The notes beneath the pieces are model-generated. The model worked only from the letters and a program-made list of their open reading frames with translations, was not told the DNA's origin and made no database searches. Source: Nonomuraea typhae (GTDB taxonomy: Bacteria; Actinomycetota; Actinomycetes; Streptosporangiales; Streptosporangiaceae). Taken from it: DNA of 64,000 bases. The position numbers and the translations under genes were made by a program. Of this stretch, positions 54,401 to 63,007 are shown in pieces; the stretch's first letter is position 1; each line of letters starts with the position of its first letter. The stretch is taken from the NCBI RefSeq assembly GCF_009760925.1, contig NZ_VRLV01000002.1:186001-250000 (forward strand), written 5' to 3'.

Positions 54401-54664
54401 ATGCTGGACACCACGCTCTTCCTGGAGCGCTTCGCCTGGTACGCGGGTCGCCACGCCGACCTGTCCGTGCAGAATGTCGCACTGGCCTGTGACCCCGCCT
54501 ACGTCTCGGTGCGCAACCGGTTCTCCGCCACGCTGACCGAAACCGTCACCTGCTCCGAAGAGGGCACCTTCGTCACGTCCTGGGGCTACCGCCTCGGCAC
54601 CGCCGACGACGTCGAGGCCGCGGCCGCCCGCCTCGCCTATCTCCTCGCCGCCCTTCCGGCCTAG
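54401..54664 (+). CDS. Small hypothetical protein downstream of XRE
   Basis: 87 residues: MLDTTLFLERFAWYAGRHADLSVQNVALACDPAYVSVRNRFSATLTETV, then FVTSWGYRLGTADDVEAAAARLAYLLAALPA. It has no signal peptide or membrane helix. GGAGGTGACGCCTG lies before ATG 54401. It has the composition of a real gene and is likely part of the XRE module. No function can be given. Confidence 0.65.
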   Translation: MLDTTLFLERFAWYAGRHADLSVQNVALACDPAYVSVRNRFSATLTETVTCSEEGTFVTSWGYRLGTADDVEAAAARLAYLLAALPA

Positions 54665-54814
54665 CTTTACCGGCAGACGTTTCACCAGGCGGTCCGCTGT
54701 GCGGCAAACCCTGGTGACAGGCCGTCTGACAGGCGTAACGTTGGCGCGTCAAGTCCCGTGCACGTGGTGGTCAAACCATCACCAAGGGTGCTCCAGCGAG
54801 GGTGAGGTGCCCCA

Positions 54815-57670
54815 TTGGCCAGTGAAGGCATTCTCCGGTTCATCACCGTCCGGCCCGCCAAGGCACGCGTCCAGCCGCCGCCCGCATCGAGCACCCTGGT
54901 GCCGTCCGCCGGGCTCTACCAGCGGCTCGCCGCCGCCGTGGACCAAGGCGCCACCCGGCAGGGCCTGCGCGAGGTCGCCCGCCACTACGCCACCGCCGCC
55001 GATCACCCAGAGACGCTCGACCCCATGGCCCTGCGCGAATGGTTCTACGCCAACCAGGACCGCCCCCTCGAGACCGCCGACCTCGACGCCCTGGTGCGGC
55101 ACGCCTACGGCATCTCGCTGCCCGAGCTGGTCGCCGGCGACCGTTTCGCCGCCACCCGCGCCCAGGTAACCGACCGCGTGCTGGCCACCGCCGTCCTCGG
55201 GGACGCCGACGGCAACGGGCAGCGGCACGTGCTGGACGCCAAGCTCCTCGCCCTGGCCGCCGCCCTCTCCGCCGCGCCGCCCCGCCAGGAGGTGACCGTC
55301 GGCGACATGGTGGCCGAGGCCGTGGTCGTGCTGCCCGGGTTCCTGACCCGGGTGCGCGCGGAGCCCGTGCCCGTGCCGCCGGCCGTACCCGCCGGGAACG
55401 ACGACGAGGCCGCCGCCTGGCTGCGCCGGCTGGAGACGGCCCGGGACGAGCTCATCGCCCTCGTCACCGACGGCCGCCACATCGACCACCCCGGCACGCT
55501 CGCCCCCGCCCTGCCGATCGAGGCCGTCGAGGGCGCCGAGGCCGACCGGCCATTCCAGGAGCCGCGCCCCGCCCGGCCCCGGCTCACCGAGGAGGGCCTG
55601 GCCGGCCTGACCGACGGCACCCGGGCCGTCCTGGAGCGCCTGGGCCGGCTCGACGGCGGAGTCCTGCCCTTCCAGGCGGTCACGGCCGTCGAGGAGGAGC
55701 TGCGCCGGGCCGGCGTCCAGGCGGTACGGCCGGCCGTACCCAGTGGGGTGCTCGCCTTCGACGGCGGCGAGATCGACCTCGACCGCTTCCGCGCCGCCCT
55801 CGCGCGGCCCGCGCCCGGCACCGATCCGCCGCCGGTTCCCCAGCACTCCCAGGCGGGCGTCGCCGACCTGCTGGTCGTCCGCCAGAAGATCAAGGCATAC
55901 GAGCTGGGCGAGTACGCCCACGTCGAGAACGTCATGGCCGGCGAGTCGCGCGAGCGCTCCACCCGCCGCCTCACCCAGGTCGAGCAGCTCACTGAGACGG
56001 AGACCGAGACCGAGACGGAAAAGGAGAAGGACCTCGCCTCCACCACCCGCAACGAGCTGCAGAACGAGGCGGAGAAACACGTCAAGGACCAGCTCGACGT
56101 CGAGGCCGGGCTGCAGGTGAGCGGCAGCTACGGCCCGGCCGCCTCGTTCACCTCCAGCCTCAAGGCCGGGTTCTCCTCCACGACCGAGGAGGCGCAGCGC
56201 AAGGCGTCCTCGTTCTCCCAGGAGGTCACCCAGCGCACGGTGGAGAAGGTGCGCGAGCGGGTGCGGACGCTGGTGCGCAGGCGCACGCTGGAGGAGTTCG
56301 AGGAGAACAACCGGCACGGGTTCGCCAACGACTCGCTGCGCCACACGCGGGGCCTGTACCGGTGGCTGAACAAGGTCTACGACGCGCAGGTCTTCACCTA
56401 CGGCCAGCGGATGATGTTCGACTTCGTGGTGCCGGAGCCGGCCGCGTTCTACCTGTACGGGCTGGTGGAGAACCCGCCGCAGGACAGCGAGCTGGTCAAG
56501 CCGGCGCCGCCGGCGGTCGACGGGGCGCCGCTCACCCCGGGGCACATCGGCCCCGCGACCTACGGGCCGCTGCTGGCGCGCTACCGCGTCACCGACGCGC
56601 CCGCGATGCCGGCCGAGCTCCAGACGGTGACCTTCGCCGAGAAGGGAGAGGGCGGCGACCTGGCCAACTACGGGCGCTCGGGGAAGCTGACGATCCCCGA
56701 GGGGTACCGAGCCTGGCGCGCGACCGTGCAGGCCACGCACCTGTTCTTCGAGGGCAGGCCGCACGCCTTCCAGATCGTCGTCGACGGGAAGATGTACGAC
56801 TTCACCGACACCTGGGGCTCCAGGAGCGACACCACCAGCTGGCTGGAGAAGGAGGCGTCGGTCTCGATCTCGGTCGTGGCCGCCTCCTGGGCGGTGGCGG
56901 TGGACCTGGACTGCAAGCTCTCGCCGGAGGCGTACGCGACCTGGCAGCACTCCGCCTTCGACGCCATCATCGCCGCCTACCAGCAGCAGCTCGCCGAGTA
57001 CAACGAGCGCAAGGCGCAACGCGAGCTGGAGCGCCGCGGCAACCAGCAGTTCGGCCGCAACCCGCTGGCCAACCGCCGGGTGGAGCGCGACGAGCTGAAG
57101 AAGTGGGTGGTCATGATGCTGACCAGGAAGCCGGATCTCAACCTGGACTCCTTCCAGGCCGGCTCCGGCCAGCCGCTGCTCGACCTCGACAAGGCCAACG
57201 CCAACGGCCGCCTGATCCGCTTCCTGGAGAACGCCTTCGAGTGGCAGAACATGCTCTACGTCTTCTACCCGCACCTGTGGGGCCGCCGGGCGCGCTGGGT
57301 GCAGGCGCTGAACGTCACCGACCCGGATCCCGACTTCGCCGCGTTCCTGCGGGCCGGGGCGGCGCGGGTGCAGGTGCCGGTGCGGCCCGGCTTCGAGAAG
57401 GCGGTGGCCTACTTCGCGCACACCGGCAACGTCTGGGACGGCAACGACGTGCCCCGGGTGGAGGACGAGCTGTACGTGCCGATCATCGACGAGATCACCG
57501 CCAACCTCGGCAAGATCGACGGCGGGGTGCCGTACCCGGCCGGCTCCAAGCCGTGGGAGGTCGTGGTGCCGACGGACCTGGTGCTGCTGCAGGACTTGTC
57601 GGAGGTGCCGCCGATGCGGGACGCGCTGCGCCCCGGCGCCCCGGTCGGCCTCGACGCCGGCGAAGGCTAG
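54815..57670 (+). CDS. 951-residue protein of unknown function, partner of the arginine deiminase
   Basis: No signal peptide. Residues 1-170 are helical and Ala-rich with a DADGNG loop (from residue 130) that resembles an EF-hand/dockerin calcium loop. Residues about 365-515 are a long charged helical region (GEYAHVENVMAGESRERSTRRL), including a Glu-Thr repeat from residue 393 (TETETETETEKEKD) and a basic cluster (RERVRTLVRRRTLEEFEEN). A conserved-looking block follows (YRWLNKVYDAQVFTYGQRMM; FDFVVPEPAAFYLYG), then further globular regions to ENAFEWQNMLYVFYPHLWGRR near residue 820. The TTG start has GAGG 7 nt upstream. The stop is 3 bases before the deiminase start, so the two are one operon. 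I do not recognise a function; an assembly or scaffold role is possible. Confidence 0.8.
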   Translation: MASEGILRFITVRPAKARVQPPPASSTLVPSAGLYQRLAAAVDQGATRQGLREVARHYATAADHPETLDPMALREWFYANQDRPLETADLDALVRHAYGISLPELVAGDRFAATRAQVTDRVLATAVLGDADGNGQRHVLDAKLLALAAALSAAPPRQEVTVGDMVAEAVVVLPGFLTRVRAEPVPVPPAVPAGNDDEAAAWLRRLETARDELIALVTDGRHIDHPGTLAPALPIEAVEGAEADRPFQEPRPARPRLTEEGLAGLTDGTRAVLERLGRLDGGVLPFQAVTAVEEELRRAGVQAVRPAVPSGVLAFDGGEIDLDRFRAALARPAPGTDPPPVPQHSQAGVADLLVVRQKIKAYELGEYAHVENVMAGESRERSTRRLTQVEQLTETETETETEKEKDLASTTRNELQNEAEKHVKDQLDVEAGLQVSGSYGPAASFTSSLKAGFSSTTEEAQRKASSFSQEVTQRTVEKVRERVRTLVRRRTLEEFEENNRHGFANDSLRHTRGLYRWLNKVYDAQVFTYGQRMMFDFVVPEPAAFYLYGLVENPPQDSELVKPAPPAVDGAPLTPGHIGPATYGPLLARYRVTDAPAMPAELQTVTFAEKGEGGDLANYGRSGKLTIPEGYRAWRATVQATHLFFEGRPHAFQIVVDGKMYDFTDTWGSRSDTTSWLEKEASVSISVVAASWAVAVDLDCKLSPEAYATWQHSAFDAIIAAYQQQLAEYNERKAQRELERRGNQQFGRNPLANRRVERDELKKWVVMMLTRKPDLNLDSFQAGSGQPLLDLDKANANGRLIRFLENAFEWQNMLYVFYPHLWGRRARWVQALNVTDPDPDFAAFLRAGAARVQVPVRPGFEKAVAYFAHTGNVWDGNDVPRVEDELYVPIIDEITANLGKIDGGVPYPAGSKPWEVVVPTDLVLLQDLSEVPPMRDALRPGAPVGLDAGEG

Positions 57671-57673
57671 CGC

Positions 57674-60439
57674 ATGTGCGCCTTCCGGCTGCACGCCGAC
57701 TACGATCGCGACGGCCGGGTGAGCGGGCGGCCCGAGGAGTGGGCCGAGCGCGGGCGCGACCCCGGGGCCGTGCTGCGCCCCAACCTCGACGCCGACACCA
57801 GGCGGCTGCCCGGCGCGGTCACCCCTGCCGGCCCGGCCAGGCCGGACCGCGAGCTCCAGGTCAAGACGGCCGGTGACGACGAGCCGCTCAGGATGCAGGT
57901 GCAGGAGGTGACGGCCGCGCCCGGGCCGCTGTTCGTCGTGCTGGAAGGCGGGGACCCGCGGCGGATCGCGGTGGTCGACGGCACCGGCGTGCGGATCCGG
58001 CCGAAGCAGACCCGGACCGGGGCACGCTACCCCCTGCCGGCCGGGCCGTACCCGAAGCAGCTCGCGCTGGAGGCGGTGGATCTGGCGGCCAGCCCGGCGA
58101 CCAACCGGCTGCTCGGGTCCGGGCCGCCGCCGCCCCCGGGCGCCAGGGTCGTGGTGCGGCTGGAGCGCGACGCCGCGACGGGCGCGGTGGTGGAGGACGA
58201 GGCGGTGGTGACGCTCGCCCCGCTCGTGCTCATCGGCAACGCCGGCCGCCTCGAACGCCTCTACATGTGCGACGTGCGCTCCGCCGAGCTGTCCAGGCCG
58301 CTGGACGACAACGGCCCGGCCGTCGCGGACGTACGCGCGGCGCTGGCCCAGATCGGGGTCCCGCTGACGCTGATCCCGGACACGGTGCACGGCGGCGACA
58401 GCTGGATCCAGGACCAGTACCAACTCGGCTTCACCCGCACCCCCGACGGCGTCCAGCGGGTGCTCCTGCACGCGCCGCGCACCCGCGCCGACGCGGTACG
58501 GCACGGCGTCCCGAACCTCGCCACGCTGATGGCCGGGCACTTCCTGAGCAAGGACCTCGGCGTCTGCCAGGCGTTCTGGGACCGCGAGCTGACGGTTCCC
58601 GGCGGGGGCGGGCCCGTCCGGATGGGCTTCGCCGAGAGCGACCTGCTGCTCGCGGTCATGAACCGGGTCAAGCTCCTGCGCCGCCAGATGGCCGAGGTGA
58701 TCTCGAGGTACGGCACCGCCGCCGAGATCGGGCGGATGGCGGCGGCGATCGGCCCGGTGCAGGCCGACGTGTGGAAGTCCAGGCTGGATCTCGACCTGCT
58801 GCTGAGTCACCTGCGCGGCGTGGTCGCGGAGGCGCTGAAGCGGGCGGTGACGCCGGACCGGCACACCGTCCTGACCCGGATCCTGGCCGACGCCGCCGGT
58901 CAGGTGGCGGCGATGAAGCGGGACATGCCGGTCTCCGCGGGCGGCGACCGGGTCATCTTGACGCTCCAGAAACCGCCCCGCGACGCGATCCTGACCGGCC
59001 AGGAGCTGGCGCGGCTGGACGCCCGCCTGTCCACCTGGCATTCCAGCCACAACTACGGCGGCAACCTCGAGGTCGGCCCGCCGTCGAAGAACGCGCCGGC
59101 CGGGGTGGTCGTCGTCGGCAACACCACCGGCCAGGCGATCGACGGCTCCACGGTCACCGACATGGACCCGGATCTGCTGGCGTTCCTGCGCGGGCAGGCG
59201 CACGGCCACCAGCGGGTGCTCGAGGTGGACACGAGCTGGCTGGACGTCGGCCACGTGGACGAGATGCTGGCCTTCGTCCCCGATCCGCGTGACCCGCGGG
59301 CGCCGGGCGCCGCGCTGCGCGCCTCGCCCCTGGTGGCGCTGGCCATCCTGGAGGAGGCCAGGAAGGAGTTCATGAGCGGCCTGACCGGCCCGGAACTCGC
59401 CGACTACGCCCGGTGGACGTTCCCCTACGACCGCACCCGCCTCAACTCCCAGGGCGCCAGGCCCGTCACCCATCTGCTGCGCGGCCTGCAGTGGATGCGG
59501 GTGCACGGCCCGGGCCAGTCGCTGCCCACCGAGCCGCCCGAGATCTACCAGAGCCTGGCCCACCACAACGCGCTGCGCCTGCAGAGCGTGCACGTGCTGC
59601 CGGAGCCCGGCTCTCCGTGGGCCGCGCCGGGCGAGGTCGTCTACCCGGCGGGCATCTCGCTGTTCGAGTTGCGCGCGTTCACGGACGGCCTCAACGCGGA
59701 CCTGGAGGCCGCGCCGGAACCGCCGGGACCGGACACCCCGGCCAAGGGACACCTGCTGGAGGCCCACGACGCGATCCAGACGGAGTACGACGGCCGGCTG
59801 CCGATCCTCAAGCTGCCGGTGCTGTTCGACAACCGCTCGCGGGCCACCGGGCGGAGCGCGGCCTTCACCCCCAACCTCGTCAACCTCCAGGTGGCCGGTG
59901 ACCGGCTGCTCATCCCCCGCCCGCACGGCCCGCGCATGTCACCGGAGTCGGCGGCCCGGGTGCTGCGTGCGGTCACCCGGGCGGTCGAGGACCTGCCCGC
60001 CGCCCGTTTCACCCCCCAGTGGCTGCGTGCCCGCGGCCTGGTGACCTCCACGTTCTGGGCACGCCGGCACTCGGTGGCGGGCGCGAGCGGCAGCGACGCC
60101 GACCAGCTCGCCGCCGCCTTCGCCGACGGCTTCCCGGCCGGCCGCCTCCAGGTGCCCGCCGCCCGGGTCCGTGGCAAGATCGCCGAGCTCATCGTGCGCG
60201 CCAACGCCGGCGCCTTCGACGGCCGCGGCTTCCTGAAGGGCACGGCCTGGCGGCGGCTGACGATCCCGGAGAACACCGTCGACCTGTTCGAGGCGTGGAC
60301 CGAGGCGATCGCCGACCGGCTCGGCTACCGGGTGCACTGGGTGGAGGCGTGGTATTACCACGTGCGCCTGGGCTCGATCCACTGCGGCACGAACGTCCTG
60401 CGTGCCGCGCCCCGGGGCACTCTCTGGTGGCGTGCCTAG
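57674..60439 (+). CDS. Protein-arginine deiminase (PAD) domain protein
   Basis: 921 residues. Every key residue of the eukaryotic PAD active site that I can align is present: Trp244 and Asp247 in GDSWIQDQYQLGF, His527 and Asp529 in VDTSWLDVGHVDEMLAF, and the nucleophile Cys904 in LGSIHCGTNVLR. Also typical are GNLEVGPP and FTPNLVNLQVAGDRLLIPRPHGPR. The N-terminus has a calcium-type loop DYDRDG (residues 9-14). It should convert protein arginine to citrulline. The spacing between active-site segments is far larger than in animal PADs (about 280 and 375 residues against about 120 and 175), so two inserts are present. No signal peptide. GAAGG lies 7 nt before the ATG. The end overlaps the convergent peptidase gene by 4 bases. 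Confidence 0.87.
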   Translation: MCAFRLHADYDRDGRVSGRPEEWAERGRDPGAVLRPNLDADTRRLPGAVTPAGPARPDRELQVKTAGDDEPLRMQVQEVTAAPGPLFVVLEGGDPRRIAVVDGTGVRIRPKQTRTGARYPLPAGPYPKQLALEAVDLAASPATNRLLGSGPPPPPGARVVVRLERDAATGAVVEDEAVVTLAPLVLIGNAGRLERLYMCDVRSAELSRPLDDNGPAVADVRAALAQIGVPLTLIPDTVHGGDSWIQDQYQLGFTRTPDGVQRVLLHAPRTRADAVRHGVPNLATLMAGHFLSKDLGVCQAFWDRELTVPGGGGPVRMGFAESDLLLAVMNRVKLLRRQMAEVISRYGTAAEIGRMAAAIGPVQADVWKSRLDLDLLLSHLRGVVAEALKRAVTPDRHTVLTRILADAAGQVAAMKRDMPVSAGGDRVILTLQKPPRDAILTGQELARLDARLSTWHSSHNYGGNLEVGPPSKNAPAGVVVVGNTTGQAIDGSTVTDMDPDLLAFLRGQAHGHQRVLEVDTSWLDVGHVDEMLAFVPDPRDPRAPGAALRASPLVALAILEEARKEFMSGLTGPELADYARWTFPYDRTRLNSQGARPVTHLLRGLQWMRVHGPGQSLPTEPPEIYQSLAHHNALRLQSVHVLPEPGSPWAAPGEVVYPAGISLFELRAFTDGLNADLEAAPEPPGPDTPAKGHLLEAHDAIQTEYDGRLPILKLPVLFDNRSRATGRSAAFTPNLVNLQVAGDRLLIPRPHGPRMSPESAARVLRAVTRAVEDLPAARFTPQWLRARGLVTSTFWARRHSVAGASGSDADQLAAAFADGFPAGRLQVPAARVRGKIAELIVRANAGAFDGRGFLKGTAWRRLTIPENTVDLFEAWTEAIADRLGYRVHWVEAWYYHVRLGSIHCGTNVLRAAPRGTLWWRA

Positions 60440-61404
60440 CCGGGCCGCCAGGCGGGTGCCGTATGGCCCGCGCGGCCCACGGTGGTGACGGCGGCCAGCA
60501 GGCTGTTGAGCACCGACTCCTCCACCGCGTCGAGCGTGGCCGCGAACAGGGGACTCAGGTGCCGGTCCGCGACGTGCTCGCCGGCGGAGGCGGTGGAGAA
60601 GGCCAGGCCGTAGTCGCCGCTGCCGTGGGAGTAGGCGGCGCCGACCCGGCCGAGGGCGTAGACGCCGCGCTTGGCCAGGCGGGTGAGCTGCCGGCCGTCC
60701 AGGCGGGCGTCGGTGGCCACGACGATCATGCAGGAGCCGTCGTCGAGGCCGAGAAGTTCCATCTCGGAGGCGCCGGGCCGGGCGTGGGTGCCGGCGCAGG
60801 TCCGCAGGGTGCCCCCGAAATTGGCCTGGACGAGCGCCCCGACGGTGACCGTACCGGCGCCGCGCAGCGTGAGCGTGCGCGAGGAGGTGCCGATGCCCGC
60901 CTTGAACCCGAGCGCGACCGTGCCCGTCCCGGCACCGACGCACCCCTCTTCCACCGGGCCGGGGCGGGCGCCGTCGAGCGCCGCGAAGACGTGCTCGGCG
61001 GTGATCGGCCGGGCCGGCATGTCGGACAGCCATCCGTCGTTGCACTCCCCGACGACCGGGTTGACCGACGGCAGGCCGGGGTCACGGGTCAGCATCCAGC
61101 TGATCAGCGCGTCGGCCACCCGGAAGGTGGACATCGTGGCGGTCAGCAGGATCGGCGTCTCGATCACGCCCAGCTCGGCCACCTGGGTGGAGCCGACGAG
61201 CTTGCCGTACCCGTTGCCGGCGTAGACCCCGGCGCTCAGCGGCAGCCGTTCGGGCACGACGGCGCTCACCCCGGTGTGGATGGCGGGTTCGCGGCGCAGC
61301 GTCGTGTGCCCGACGCGCACGCCCGCCACGTCGGTGATCGCGTTGTGCTCGCCCGGCTGGTACGGCCCGGCCGCCAGCCCGAGGTCGCGAGCCCGCGGCG
61401 TCAT
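60436..61404 (-). CDS. P1-family peptidase (DmpA/BapA-like aminopeptidase)
   Basis: 322 residues. N-terminal nucleophile family features are NAITDVAGVRVGHTTL, NGYGKLVGSTQVAELGVIETPILLT, NPVVGECNDGWLSD and GAGTGTVALGFKAGIGTSSR. The last is the self-cleavage region whose Ser becomes the nucleophile of the beta chain. Members release N-terminal D- or beta-amino acids or act on peptides. The ATG overlaps the TetR stop (ATGA), so the TetR probably controls it. Confidence 0.87.
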   Translation of the reverse strand: MTPRARDLGLAAGPYQPGEHNAITDVAGVRVGHTTLRREPAIHTGVSAVVPERLPLSAGVYAGNGYGKLVGSTQVAELGVIETPILLTATMSTFRVADALISWMLTRDPGLPSVNPVVGECNDGWLSDMPARPITAEHVFAALDGARPGPVEEGCVGAGTGTVALGFKAGIGTSSRTLTLRGAGTVTVGALVQANFGGTLRTCAGTHARPGASEMELLGLDDGSCMIVVATDARLDGRQLTRLAKRGVYALGRVGAAYSHGSGDYGLAFSTASAGEHVADRHLSPLFAATLDAVEESVLNSLLAAVTTVGRAGHTAPAWRPG

Positions 61405-62024
61405 GACGCGAACGCCTCGGGCGTCAGGCCGACCTCGCGGGCGGCGGCGGTGCGGGCGTGCTCGAGCAGGCGTTCCAGGGTGAGCACCTCGGGGTGGAGG
61501 GTGTAGCGGATGGCCAGGCCGTCGAGCATGGCGTCGAGGCGTTCCGCGGCGCCCGCGGGGTCGTCGCAGGTGAACTCGCCGGCGGCGACTCCCTCGGCGA
61601 TGACGCGTTCGATCGCGCTGAGCCAGGTCGCCTCCAGCTCCAGCACGATGGCGTTGACCGCGGGCTCGCGCAGGGCGGTGTTCCAGGCGTCGAGCCAGAG
61701 CAGCCAGCTCTGGTCGTTGGGGGAGGCGGGGATGTAGTACTGCAGGACCCGGTCGAAGCGCCGCGCGGCGGTGCCGGGGCCGCGCACGAGTTCTTCCAGC
61801 CGGGCGCTCTCCACATCGAGCGTCGCCTTGAGCATCGCGGTGATCAGCTCGTCCTTGGTGGCGAAGTGGTAGTGGATGAGGCCGCCGCTGACGTTGACCG
61901 CCTTGGCGATGTCGGCGATCCGGGTGTTGGCCAGCCCTTTTTCCAGGACGACGCGCCGGGTGGCGGCCAGGAGCTCGGCCCGGCGCTGGTCGGCCTGTCC
62001 GGCACGGGAGGAAGCACTTCGCAC
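61401..62024 (-). CDS. TetR-family regulator coupled to the P1 peptidase
   Basis: 207 residues. The helix-turn-helix reads LLAATRRVVLEKGLANTRIADIAKAVNVSGGLIHYHFATKDELI. The C-terminal domain (DVESARLEELVRGPGTAARRFDRVLQYYIP) suits the BetI-like branch. GTG 62024 is preferred: TACGCT lies 6 nt upstream (leaderless). The frame is open to 62096 but that would enter the neighbouring gene. It is translated together with the peptidase. Confidence 0.85.
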   Translation of the reverse strand: MRSASSRAGQADQRRAELLAATRRVVLEKGLANTRIADIAKAVNVSGGLIHYHFATKDELITAMLKATLDVESARLEELVRGPGTAARRFDRVLQYYIPASPNDQSWLLWLDAWNTALREPAVNAIVLELEATWLSAIERVIAEGVAAGEFTCDDPAGAAERLDAMLDGLAIRYTLHPEVLTLERLLEHARTAAAREVGLTPEAFAS

Positions 62025-62030
62025 GGCCAA

Positions 62031-62036
62031 AGCGTA
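62031..62036 (-). promoter_or_regulatory. -10 element of leaderless tetR gene
   Basis: The minus strand reads TACGCT, then 6 nt (TTGGCC), then GTG 62024. Confidence 0.55.
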
Positions 62037-62046
62037 GCGCCGCCGG

Positions 62047-62994
62047 TCAGCATGCCGCCTTGTAGAGGACCTTCTGGATGCCGGGACTGTCCACATTCGC
62101 GGCGGTGACGATGGTGGCGTCGGTGGGGATCGAGGCGGTCACCTGCTGTCCCCGGACGGCGGCCACGGCCTGTTCGACGCCCTTGGCGCCGATCTCGCCG
62201 GGGAGCTGGGCGATGAGCGCCTGGACGACGCCGTCCTTGAGCTGCTTGACCTGGGCCGGTCCGGCGTCGAAGCCGACCATCTTCACCAGGCCGAGCTTGC
62301 CGGCCTGCTGCAGGGCGGTGCCGGCGCCGGTGGCGGAGTTGAGGTTGGTGGCGAAGACGCCGGCCAGGTCGGGGTCCTTGGCCAGCGCGGCGTTGACGAT
62401 CTTGGCGGCTTCGCTCACGTCGTTGTGGGAGTACTGGACGCCGAGCGAGGTGACGGCCGGGTGGGCGGCCTTGATCTCGTCCTCGAAGCCCTTGATCCGG
62501 GCGTCCACGGTGCTGACGCCGGGGTCGGTGGAGATGACCAGCACCTTCCCCTTGTCGCCGATCTGCTCGGCCAGTGCCTTGGCCGCGGCGACGCCGCCCT
62601 TGACGTTGTCGGTGCTGATCCTGGACAGGCCGATCGAGGGGTCCTCGACCACGGTGTCCACCAGGACGATCTTGATGTTCTGCTGCTTGGCCTGGGTGAG
62701 CGGGGCGATCATCGCCTTGACGTCGGTGGGCGCGACGAGCAGGGCGTCGGGTTTGGCGGCCACGACGGAGTTGACGATCGGGGTCTGGAGCGTCGGGTCG
62801 AACTTCTGCGGCCCCTGCACGTCCAGCTGCACGCCGAGTTCTTCGGCCTTCGCCCGGGCGCCGCAGGCCATGGTCTCGTAGAACTCCTCCCCGGCCAGCC
62901 CTTGGACCAGCGTGACCCGGACCGCGCCGCCGGCGCCGGGCTGGCCGCAGGCGGCGAGGGTGAGCAGGAGGGCGGCGGCGAGGGTCTTGCGCAT
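62047..62994 (-). CDS. Ribose-type ABC transporter substrate-binding lipoprotein
   Basis: 315 residues. Lipobox LTLAAC (Cys16). The periplasmic-binding domain 4 pattern is VTLVQGLAGEEFYETMACGARAKAEELGVQLDVQGP, then PDALLVAPTDVKAMIAPLTQAKQQNIKIVLVDTVVED and LAGVFATNLNSATGAGTALQQAG. It binds a monosaccharide or related small solute for the RbsC-type permease upstream. It is separated from that gene by 13 bases. Confidence 0.88.
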   Translation of the reverse strand: MRKTLAAALLLTLAACGQPGAGGAVRVTLVQGLAGEEFYETMACGARAKAEELGVQLDVQGPQKFDPTLQTPIVNSVVAAKPDALLVAPTDVKAMIAPLTQAKQQNIKIVLVDTVVEDPSIGLSRISTDNVKGGVAAAKALAEQIGDKGKVLVISTDPGVSTVDARIKGFEDEIKAAHPAVTSLGVQYSHNDVSEAAKIVNAALAKDPDLAGVFATNLNSATGAGTALQQAGKLGLVKMVGFDAGPAQVKQLKDGVVQALIAQLPGEIGAKGVEQAVAAVRGQQVTASIPTDATIVTAANVDSPGIQKVLYKAAC

Positions 62995-63007
62995 GGGTGG
63001 TGCCTCC

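Noticed and set aside
54779..59926. A 1,715-codon open frame on the minus strand opposite the deiminase operon
   Set aside because: Its translation is Arg/Gly/Ala/Val/His low complexity without domains, and it exactly mirrors the two plus-strand genes. It is an artefact of very high GC at third codon positions.
54815..60439. Deiminase operon as part of a phage tail, contractile injection system or prophage
   Set aside because: No sheath, tube, baseplate, integrase or att-like repeat lies nearby. The neighbours are ordinary chromosomal genes.
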